DNA from: Myxocyprinus asiaticus
Taxonomy: Eukaryota; Chordata; Actinopteri; Cypriniformes; Catostomidae
Length of the DNA: 64,000 nt
Direction: 5' to 3'
Assembly (NCBI RefSeq): GCF_019703515.2
Contig: NC_059388.1
Coordinates: 6,413,979 to 6,477,978 of the forward strand
Shown: positions 33,503-41,587 of the stretch, one piece after another
How positions within the stretch are numbered: position 1 is the first letter of the stretch
Layout: each line of letters begins with the position of its first letter
Program-made: the position numbers and the translations under genes
The notes under the pieces: generated by a model
What the model was told of the DNA's origin: nothing
What the model saw: only the letters and a program-made list of their open reading frames with translations
Databases searched by the model: none

Positions 33503-33920
33503 GGGCCTGGGTAGCTCAGCACGTATTAACGCTGACTACCACCCCTGGAGTCACGAGTTCTAATCCAGGGCATGCTGAGTGACTGCAGCCAGGTCTCCTA
33601 AGCAACCAAGTTGGCCTGGTTTCTAGGGAGGGTAGAGTCACATGGGGCAACCTCCTCATGGTCATGATTAGGGGTTCTCACTCTCAATGGGGCGCATGGT
33701 AAGTTGTGTGTGGATTGCGGAGAACAGCATGAGCCTCCCGTGCTGTGAGTCTCTGCGGTGTCATGCACAACAGAAACGTGATAAGATGCACGGATTGACT
33801 GTCTCAAAAGTGGAGGCAACTGAGACTTGTCCCCTGCCACCTGGATTGTGGTGAGTAACCGCGCCACCACGAGGACCTACAAGTAGTGGGAATTGGGTAT
33901 TCCAAACTGGGAGAAAAAAA
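33503..33920 (+). mobile_element. tRNA-derived SINE with target duplication
   Basis: The 5' end GGGCCTGGGTAGCTCAGC carries an A-box-like motif, and GAGTTCTAATCC resembles a B box. The body contains the block GGTCTCCTAAGCAACCAAGT and the A-rich 3' end GGGAGAAAAAAAG. It is flanked by GAACCAATCA (33493-33502) and GAACTAATCA (33921-33930), a 10-bp duplication with one mismatch. Same family as the SINEs at 41814, 47172/50507 and 59597. Confidence 0.9.
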
Positions 33921-34001
33921 GAACTAATCACCAGCGCGAATTTTCTCTAGACTGCATCAAGGTGCTTAAACTATGGTGACGGTCTACCTTTACAAATTGT
34001 T

Positions 34002-34235
34002 GTGCGTGATCAATTTCGTGAGCACAATATGAAAAGACATCAGCCGTTTCAGGACTATTTCAAGAGTAAGCAGACAAGAGACATTAATCCCACAAGTTCA
34101 AACAACTCTACCAACACTTCAACATCGAGTTTTGATGCAGTTTTAGAGGAGGCCAGCAAGTCAGAGGCCCACCCAGTTTCTCCCCCTCAGGTGTTCCCCT
34201 CCATTCCCTGTCTCTCTAAATCCAGCAGTGCTTAA
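34002..34235 (+). CDS. Unrecognised 77-codon ORF
   Basis: It starts MRDQFREHNMKRHQPFQDYF and continues with a Ser/Thr/Asn-rich, Pro-containing tail. The composition looks more protein-like than its surroundings, and a similar frame extends a little upstream after a possible acceptor near 33949. It may be a fragment of a hAT-type transposase or of a processed host gene. I cannot assign it. Confidence 0.25.
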   Translation: MRDQFREHNMKRHQPFQDYFKSKQTRDINPTSSNNSTNTSTSSFDAVLEEASKSEAHPVSPPQVFPSIPCLSKSSSA

Positions 34236-34977
34236 ATGCACTGTTCAAGCAAATGCTGCAGGAATCTTACAAGCTAATCAACCAATAATAAAAGTAATGT
34301 CATTGTCTTTAATGAAATTGAGGAAAACTCGAGTCTCCTCATCAGTCCAAGTGTTCTTCTCCACTATGCTGTTTGTCATGAGGCAAATGTGATGTAAATT
34401 TCTACAAAGTGAAAAAATGTTTCCAAACTAGTTTTTGACAAAATTCGATGTATCAACAAATTATTTATGTGCTAAAGTTGAACGAAAAAATATTATGTCG
34501 ACATTTGTGAAATGTTATAGATGATTTACGTTTCCATCAGCTATATCGGTAAACATTTTGATGCGCTAAACCTTTTTTAGTAAAAAACACAAAAACAAAA
34601 CAATTCTACATAGTTATTGTCACTTTTGTGCAGTCAAAGGACTAGCATTATACAAGAAATTTGAACCTACCTTTGCCATGGATGGTTTCCAGAACAGGAA
34701 ACATGCATTATTATCATTCAGGGAGCACACGTGATCTTGGATTTTAAACCTTGAACCTTGTGCGACCTTAGAGACATTTTTGTCTTTTTTATTTTAGTTT
34801 TTTTGATTATTTTGGCTATGCCTATGGCATAAATTTTGCCAAAGGTGTGTATTTTTGGGGTAAATGTGTTCCCCTCAGTTCCTATAATACATCTATAATA
34901 CACTGTACACAAAATAGTTACACTCAGGACCTTCAGGACAAAAATGTCCCCATTGAAACCCATTAAAACTGCAATAT

Positions 34978-35062
34978 ATGGGAGTCACGTGACGCCATGC
35001 GAGGTTCGGACGTGTGAACGGCGAGCTCTGCGCACTTTGCCAGTTTTAATACTATTAATGTC
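34978..35062 (+). mobile_element. L1-type LINE 5' UTR fragment, left of gypsy insertion
   Basis: GGGAGTCACGTGACGCCATG through TTTTAATACTATTAATGTC closely matches 40139-40218, the 5' end of a longer L1 copy. The gypsy element at 35063 interrupts it, and it continues at 40026-40120. Confidence 0.8.
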
Positions 35063-35369
35063 TGTAAAAGAGGACGCGAGAAGCAGTTTTCCTTTTTCAG
35101 GTGACGCTTTTATTTCCCCTCTTCCTCGACACCACTTTATAGTTACGTTTATACACTCTTTCAGGACTAACACACACACTGCTTCTACAAATAACTTCCA
35201 CTCTGTCATATCCAGTTCTCTCACTGAGCGTTGTGTCGCTCTCTTTATGCCGCTCTCCCCGTGCTCACTGAAATTAGAGACAGGTGTTAGACATAATTTA
35301 GCTCAGGAGTAAGCGCCCTTACCGCTTTCTCTCTCCGGAGAGATGCTTGACCACGCCCCCGCTGCCACA
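35063..35369 (-). repeat. 3' LTR of the Gmr1-type element
   Basis: Identical, base by base as I read it, to 39719-40025. TG...CA ends. On the minus strand it has TATAAA (35136-35141) and AATAAA (35109-35114). Confidence 0.97.
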
Positions 35370-35386
35370 TATCCCCACCGCCCGAC

Positions 35387-35788
35387 TCAGCCCGGGGCGA
35401 CATCCAGCCTGCCTACCACTCCCCCCCCATTCCTGGAAAGGAAGTCGGCGACAGCCATCTGCACCCCCGGTCTGTGGACCACCTTAAACTTAAACGGCTG
35501 AAGAGCCAGATACCAACGGGTGATCCGGGCGTTAGTATCTTTCATGCGGTGGAGCCACTGGAGTGGGGCGTGATCCGAGCAGAGGGTGAAGGCCCGCCCC
35601 AACAGGTAGTATCGGAGAGTGAGGACCGCCCACTTGATGGCGAGACACTCCTTTTCCACGGTGCTGTACTTAGTTTCCCTTAACGAGAGCTTACGGCTAA
35701 TGTACAGCACCGGGCGCTCCCCCCCCCCCCACCACATGCGAGAGCACAGCCCCCAGCCCCCTGTCTGAAGCATCTGTCTGTAGAACAA
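35387..35788 (-). pseudogene. RNase H domain of pol (frameshifted)
   Basis: The reading contains LYISRKLSLRETKYSTVEKE, CLAIKWAVLTLRYYLLG, DHAPLQWL and ADFLSRNGGG, the gypsy RNase H motifs, which degrade RNA in the RNA:DNA hybrid. It ends at the stop at 35387-35389, just before the polypurine tract (CGGGCGGTGGGGATA) and 3' LTR. It is in a different frame from the reverse transcriptase part. The switch lies at the 12-base C run 35719-35730, which could be real slippage or an assembly error. Confidence 0.88.
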
Positions 35789-36998
35789 AAGGGAGAGAGA
35801 AGTCAGGTGAATGTAACAGCGGCCCCCCGCAAAGTGCGGCTTTAACTTGCGTGAACGCCTGTTGACACTGCTCCGTCCACTGGACCGGATCTGGAGCTCC
35901 CTTTTTAGTGAGATCAGTCAGCGGGCTGGTGACGTCCGAATAGTTAGGCACAAACCTTCTATAATAGCCAGCCAGCCCCAGGAACTGTCTCACCCCCTTT
36001 TTGGTCTTGGGTCTCGGGCAGGTCGCAATCGCCGCTGTCTTGTCAATTTGGGGACGCACCTGCCCGTGGCCCAAGTGGAACCCCAGATACCGTACCTCCA
36101 CCCGCCCAATCGCACACTTCTTCGGGTTCGCTGTGAGCCCCGCTCGGCGCAGCGATCTCAGAACCGCCCTCAGGTGTTGCATATGCCGCTGCCAATCATT
36201 GCTATAAATGATGATGTCATCTAAATAGGCAGCGGCGTAAGCTGAATGCGGCCTGAGGATTCGGTCCATGAGACGCTGAAACGTAGCCGGGGCTCCAAAC
36301 AAACCGAACGGAAGTGTCACAAATTGGTGTAATCCAAACGGTGTGGAGAAGGCGGTTTTCTCACAGGAAATTGGTGTCAAGGGGATCTGCCAATAACCCT
36401 TCGTCAAATCCAATGTTGAATAAAACCGAGCAGTGCCTAACCGATCGAGCAATTCATCAACGCGAGGCATTGGATATGCATCAAATTTAGACACCGCGTT
36501 GACTTTTCTATAATCCACACAGAATCGCACAGACCCGTCGCTCTTAGGCACTAGAACAACTGGGCTGGACCAATCACTGTGGGATTCTTCTATTACCCCC
36601 ATATCAAGCATCGCATCCAATTCTTCCCGAACAATTTTCTTTTTGTGTTCGGGTAGTCGATAGGGGCGGCTACATACCACCACCCCCGGCTCGGTCTCGA
36701 TGTGGTGATGGATGAGGTTTGTACGTCCCGGTAGAGGGGAAAACACATCTGCAAACTCCTGTTGCAACCTGGCAACCTCCGCGAGTTGGCTCGGTGAGAG
36801 GTGGTCTCCGCAAGTGACCGGGGTGAACTGTTTATGTTTTGAGCTCACCTCCGGTCCGAGCTCCGCCTTCTCGGGAACCACCGTAGCCAACGTCACGGAG
36901 ACCGCCTGCCTCCACAATTTTAGGAGATTGAGGTGGTATATTTGACGTGCGTCCCCTCTATCGGATCGTTTAACCTCATAATCGAGATCCCCCACTCG
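35697..36998 (-). pseudogene. Reverse transcriptase domain of pol
   Basis: Gypsy reverse transcriptase motifs occur in order: VIEESHSDWSSPVVLVPK, FCVDYRKVNAVSKFDAYPMP, FYSTLDLTKGYWQIPL, LPFGLFGAPATFQRLMD and the catalytic YLDDIIIYS (about 36200). The connection segment FLGLAGYYRRFVPNYS and the start of RNase H (LQTDASDRGLGAVLSHV) follow. The frame is open from just after the TGA at 36999-37001. It lies downstream of integrase, the reverse of the usual gypsy order. It would synthesise the element's DNA from its RNA in the cytoplasmic particle. Confidence 0.94.
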
Positions 36999-37127
36999 TC
37001 ATGTGACCTCAAAGGGTCCTTGCCACTTGGCGAGTAATTTAGAGCTCGATGTGGGAAGCAATACAAGCACTTTATCTCCCGGTGCAAATTCCCTTAGCTG
37101 AGTTCCCCTGTCATACAGTCGGCACTG

Positions 37128-38129
37128 TCATTCTTGAGCTTGGAGCAAATTCTCCTGTGTTAGTTGCCCCAAGGTGTGGAGTTTTGCTCGAAGATCAAGA
37201 ACGTACTGAATTTCATTTTTACTGTTTGAAGGTCCCTCCTCCCAGGCCTCTCGCATTACATCAAGCACGCAGTGTGGGCGTCGCCCATATAGCAGCTCGA
37301 ATGGGGAGAAGCTAGTGGAGGCTTGCGGGACCTCTCGTACTGCAAATAACAGGGGGTCGAGCCATTTATCCCAATTTCTAGAATCATCGTGCATGAACTT
37401 ACGAATCATGTTTTTGAGGGTTTTATTAAATCGTTCCACCAGGCCATCCGTTTGAGGATGGTATACACTGGTGCGAATCGATTTAATATTTAATAGTTCG
37501 TACAGCTCGCGTAGTGTCCGTGACATAAACGTTGTGCCTTGATCGGTGAGGATTTCTTTCGGAATCCCCACCCGGGAGATTATTTTGAAGAGTGCCTCCG
37601 CAACATTGCGTGCTGAGATGTTGCGAAGAGGCACTGCTTCCGGATATCGCGTTGCATAGTCCACTAGGACCAATACAAAGCGATGTCCGCGTGCTGACCG
37701 TTCTAATGGCCCGACGAGGTCCATTCCAATTCTCTCAAAGGGGACCTCGATCAAAGGGAGAGGGCGCAATGGCGCTTTTGGGGTGGCCAGTGGGTTAACC
37801 AGCTGGCATTCGCGGCATGCCGCACACCACCTGCGGACATCGCCGCCAATGCCCGGCCAATAGAAACGGGCTATTAGACGGTTCAGTGTTTTCCTTTCTC
37901 CTAGGTGACCTGCCATGGGATTATAATGAGCCGTCTGGAATACCATTTCCCGACGGCTCCTTGTAATCAAAAGTTGGGTTGTATCCTCTTTGGTTCGAGT
38001 GTCCTGTGTCACTTGATACAACCGCTCATTTATAATTGCAAAATAGTGATATGAAAGTGCGATGTCAGGCTGGAGTCGTTGACCATCGATAACTCTCATT
38101 TGGTCAAAGGCGTGTTTGAGGGTTTCGTC
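37128..38129 (-). pseudogene. Integrase domain of pol, upstream of reverse transcriptase
   Basis: It follows the gag-protease stop in the same frame. The HHCC zinc region (GHLGERKTLNRLIARFYWPG ... WCAACRECQ) is followed by the DDE core. The first Asp is in GMDLVGPLERS, the second in ILTDQGTTF, and the Glu in HPQTDGLVERFNKTL. After the TGA at 37128-37130 the frame continues through LREFAPGDKVLVLLP and LLAKWQGPFEVT, a GPY/F-type module (about 37005-37085), to the TGA at 36999-37001. It would insert the DNA copy into the genome. Confidence 0.94.
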
Positions 38130-39698
38130 TCACGACTGCTCCAAAGGGAAATCCCCCTCAGGGAATTCCCTGAGAAGGGGAGGGGCCGCAGCCTCTCCCC
38201 CTCTCTCGTCATCATGACGTGGAGCTGTCGAGGACGGCCCCGGCTCCGCCTCCCCTGCCAGAGCATCGCACATCACACATCTCCCTATTTTCACACAGGA
38301 CCCATCCGCACAAATTCCCTTTAATAAAGCTTTAAAATCAGGCCAATCAGTCCCCAAAATCAGCGGATGGGTGAGGCGGGAACTAACCGCAGCCTCCACT
38401 CTATGCTTTTTCCCCCGGAATTTAATTGTCAGGGTCACCACTGGATACTTGTGAATATCCCCGTGTACACACTTCACCTTCACCGTTTTGGATGTGACCA
38501 ATGCCTCGGGTTGAACCAGGCATTGGTAGATAGTGGTTTGATTACACCCGGTATCCACCAACGCTTGGTGAGTACCCCCCTTGACACTTACCGGTATCCG
38601 GTACGCTCCGGCCCAGTCGGGGGCAGCCTGTGGGAGGTCAGAGACCTGCACCACCGTCCCCAGCTCCATCAGAGGGCACTGATCTCGGAAGTGGCTCGGG
38701 TCTCCGCACCTCCAGCAGGCCGGCCCAGGCACCACGCCCGCACTTGCGTCGGCGGGCGCCCCCCCCTGAGGGGGAGAGCGGCGGGGCACTGGAGTAGGGG
38801 AAGGTGTCGCCTCCCACACCCGGGGAACTGGTCTCAGGGGCTGAGTTCCTCCTCGTCTGCATGGGGCAGGAACGGGACCTGGAGAGAGAGCAGACGAGAG
38901 AGAGAGAGGGGAGGGGGAAGAAACAGAGGGAGGAGAGAGAAGGTAGGAGGGATCTTCCGTCCTCGGGATCGCCGCCATGTGGTCCTCCGCAAGTCGGATA
39001 GCTTCCTCCAACGACGCCGGGCGGTGGCACTGGACCCACTCCGCCGTTCCTTTTGGCAGTCGAACTATGAACTGTTCCAGTACCACCTGGTCGATAATTC
39101 CCTGGACGTCGCGATCCCCCGCTAACAGCCACCTTCGGCAGGCGTCACGGAGCCGCTGGGCAAAGGCAAACAGGCGGTCAGAGCTTTCCAACTTCAAGCT
39201 CCGGAAGAGTTGACGACTTTCCTCCAGAGTGCGACCAACCCGTTGCAAGATGGCTTTTTTTAGATCTCCATAGGCCAGGAGGCTCGACGCTGGCAGTTGT
39301 TGAGCCGCGAGCTGGGCTTCCCCGGACAGTAGTGGGATCAGTCGGGCTGCCCATTGGCCGAACGGCCAGCTCCAGATCTCGGCGGTCCGCTCAAACAAAT
39401 CCAGGAAAGCCTCGGGGTCGTCCGCCGCCCCCATTTTCTGTAATGCTGGCGGGGGTAACGGCGTGGGTGTGTCCGGGGTCGCGGCTGAGGATGCCCCCTG
39501 GCTGAGGAGGCTCCGGATCGCCTGCCGGTCCTCGGCTTGAGCATGCATGAGCTCGACAAACCGGCGATCTTGATCTTGTCGGAGCTCAAGCAGCGTTTGT
39601 TGGTGGTTCCGATGTAGGCTGGCGAGGGCTTGGAGGATCTCCGCCAACTGGGAGGACTCTACGGGACAACCTCCATCCATCTTCGACCCAAACTTCAA
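38130..39698 (-). CDS. gag-protease ORF, 522 codons, SCAN-like capsid
   Basis: The first Met (39698) lies one base inside the primer site; the Met at residue 7 (MDGGCPVESS) is a likelier start. Residues 16-66 are coiled-coil-like. Residues 93-245 (DDPEAFLDLFERTAEIW ... EEAIRLAEDHM) resemble the SCAN domain of vertebrate zinc-finger proteins, which is thought to derive from Gmr1-type gag. A Pro/Ser-rich linker follows. The zinc knuckle C328-C331-H336-C341 (CWRCGDPSHFRDQC) would bind RNA. The aspartic protease has ALVDTGCNQTTI (DTG at 382-384) and LILGTDWPDF. It ends at TGA 38130-38132, after which the same frame runs on into integrase. Confidence 0.93.
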   Translation of the reverse strand: MKFGSKMDGGCPVESSQLAEILQALASLHRNHQQTLLELRQDQDRRFVELMHAQAEDRQAIRSLLSQGASSAATPDTPTPLPPPALQKMGAADDPEAFLDLFERTAEIWSWPFGQWAARLIPLLSGEAQLAAQQLPASSLLAYGDLKKAILQRVGRTLEESRQLFRSLKLESSDRLFAFAQRLRDACRRWLLAGDRDVQGIIDQVVLEQFIVRLPKGTAEWVQCHRPASLEEAIRLAEDHMAAIPRTEDPSYLLSPPSVSSPSPLSLSSALSPGPVPAPCRRGGTQPLRPVPRVWEATPSPTPVPRRSPPQGGAPADASAGVVPGPACWRCGDPSHFRDQCPLMELGTVVQVSDLPQAAPDWAGAYRIPVSVKGGTHQALVDTGCNQTTIYQCLVQPEALVTSKTVKVKCVHGDIHKYPVVTLTIKFRGKKHRVEAAVSSRLTHPLILGTDWPDFKALLKGICADGSCVKIGRCVMCDALAGEAEPGPSSTAPRHDDERGGEAAAPPLLREFPEGDFPLEQS

Positions 39699-39699
39699 T

Positions 39700-39717
39700 T
39701 CCCGGGTTTCGGCACCA
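39700..39717 (-). other. Primer binding site, tRNA-Phe type
   Basis: The minus-strand TGGTGCCGAAACCCGGGA is complementary over 18 bases to the 3' end of vertebrate tRNA-Phe including CCA. It is one base inside the 5' LTR. Confidence 0.88.
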
Positions 39718-39718
39718 G

Positions 39719-40025
39719 TGTAAAAGAGGACGCGAGAAGCAGTTTTCCTTTTTCAGGTGACGCTTTTATTTCCCCTCTTCCTCGACACCACTTTATAGTT
39801 ACGTTTATACACTCTTTCAGGACTAACACACACACTGCTTCTACAAATAACTTCCACTCTGTCATATCCAGTTCTCTCACTGAGCGTTGTGTCGCTCTCT
39901 TTATGCCGCTCTCCCCGTGCTCACTGAAATTAGAGACAGGTGTTAGACATAATTTAGCTCAGGAGTAAGCGCCCTTACCGCTTTCTCTCTCCGGAGAGAT
40001 GCTTGACCACGCCCCCGCTGCCACA
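39719..40025 (-). repeat. 5' LTR of the Gmr1-type element
   Basis: Identical to 35063-35369. It is the upstream LTR for this minus-strand element. Confidence 0.97.
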
Positions 40026-40120
40026 ATGTCATAAACCGGTGAGATTCGATACACTCTGTTCCATAACTGTTCTAGGAGGAAAATATGTCAAAGAATTCAA
40101 AATCCTTGGGCTCTGGAGAC
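40026..40120 (+). mobile_element. L1-type LINE 5' UTR fragment, right of gypsy insertion
   Basis: It starts with the duplicated ATGTC and continues ATAAACCGGTGAGATTCGAT, matching 40216-40300. Together with 34978-35062 it formed one uninterrupted L1 5' end before the gypsy insertion. Confidence 0.8.
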
Positions 40121-40447
40121 ATTAAAACACACTTACGTGAGTCGCATGGTGCCATGCGAGGTTCGGACGTGTGAATGGCGAGTTCTGCACACTTTGCTAG
40201 TTTTAATACTTTTTGTGTCATAAACCGGTGAGATTCAATACACCCTGTTCCATAACTGTTTTAGGAAGACAATATGTCAAAGAATTAAAAATCTTGCTGT
40301 AATACATTGATTGATCACTGCCATGGAGACGGAATTCACTGAGTTGGTTACAAGTTGGTTTGGGAAAAGTTGGAAGATATGGAGAATCGTAACCGGTGAA
40401 ACAACGTTCAAATTGTTGGAATTCCTGAAGACAAATAAGGCCGAGAT

Positions 40448-40858
40448 ATGGTGAAATTCCTAGATGAGCTCTTCCCGAGTCTACTTGACATAACAGGCCA
40501 TAAGCTGGAAATTGAGCGAGCTCACAGAGTTCTGGCTCGGAGATCCGCTGAGGGAGATAGGCCCCGATCAATTCTGGCCAAATTTCTGAGATCATCCGAT
40601 AAAGATCTCATGTTATGTGAGGCAAGGTGTAAAGGATGGCTTTCTTGGAAGAACCACAGCATTTTCTTGTTCCCAGACTTTGCAAATTCGACAAGAGAGA
40701 AACCTGATCGATTCAAGGAATGCAAGAAACTCTTACATCAACAGAAGGTCGCATTTGCACTGATGTTCCCGGCCAAGTTGAGAATAGATGCTAAGGATGG
40801 CCGCAAAATATTTACATGCCCACAGCAAGCAATGTCCTTTATAAAGTCAATGGAATGA
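40448..40858 (+). pseudogene. L1 ORF1-like protein (copy B)
   Basis: MVKFLDELFPSLLDITGHKL, EIERAHRVLARRSAEGDRPR, ILAKFLRSSDKDLMLCEARC and VAFALMFPAKLRIDAKDGRK are the RRM and C-terminal parts of L1 ORF1p, an RNA-binding chaperone. The N-terminal coiled-coil part upstream (40215-40447) is shortened and out of frame (VGIPEDK-like motif near 40415). Confidence 0.82.
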
Positions 40859-41587
40859 GTAAGTCATTGTGTAATGCTCTCGATGCAGCCAAGTACACCT
40901 GACTCACTGAACATTCACTTGACTGTCCGAGGAAACTGAGTGCCTTATGTGTTTCTTTTTGTGTTGGTTCCGCCTAGTGGCTGGAGTTTGTTTTGTGGAA
41001 TAACACTCCTTCGGGACAGTTTGTGGATGAATCTGCACATTCTTTGTGCTTATGCCTCCTCTTGGATAGAGTTTGTGTTGTGGAATATTTCTTGCAAATC
41101 ATTAGAGTGATTAGGGCATCTGTTCCACTCATGTAACAGCCGAATGGGCCGGCTCATTGAACATTCGTTCGACTGCCCGAGGAAACTGTACATTGTTTTT
41201 TTTTTTTTTTTGCTGATTCCACTAGCGGCTGGAGCTTGTTCTGTGGAGGAACACACCTTCGGGACAGTTATGTGGATGAATCTACATGTTTTTTGTGCTT
41301 ATTCCGCCTATTGGTGGGAGTTTGATTTATAGATTATTTTCTGTTGTGTAATTCTGTCTCACAAAATTTGTATAGAATCACCGGACTTGAGCAATCCATC
41401 AACAAAGTTGTCGTGGGGACTCTCGTAGGCGTACATGGACTGTTTGTGTTTAGAGGGATGGACGGCAGCTATTTTTTTTTTTTTTTTTTCTGGGGGATGT
41501 TCGGGGGTTGATTGTTGCACCAATGTTGGAATGTGGTCTTTATTATTTTATTTTTGACATACAATCTATTTTTTCTGACATGTCAAA

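Larger units (their letters stand above)
35063..40025 (-). mobile_element. Young Ty3/gypsy retrotransposon of Gmr1 type (integrase before reverse transcriptase)
   Basis: A 4963-bp element with identical 307-bp LTRs, target duplication ATGTC (35058-35062 and 40026-40030) and a tRNA-Phe primer site. The minus-strand domain order is gag capsid with SCAN-like fold, zinc knuckle, protease, integrase with GPY/F-type end, reverse transcriptase, RNase H. In ordinary Ty3/gypsy elements integrase comes last. The copia-like order is known from the deuterostome Gmr1 group. One frame runs from gag through reverse transcriptase, interrupted only by TGA at 38130-38132, 37128-37130 and 36999-37001. RNase H is displaced by a frameshift at the C run 35719-35730. 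There is no env. Confidence 0.96.

Noticed and set aside
33510..33570. Possible tRNA gene in the SINE head
   Set aside because: A- and B-box-like motifs are present, but the sequence cannot form a full cloverleaf and is joined to a SINE body.
38367..39125. 252-codon plus-strand open frame
   Set aside because: It is antisense to the well-supported gag-protease ORF in GC-rich sequence and has no recognisable domain.
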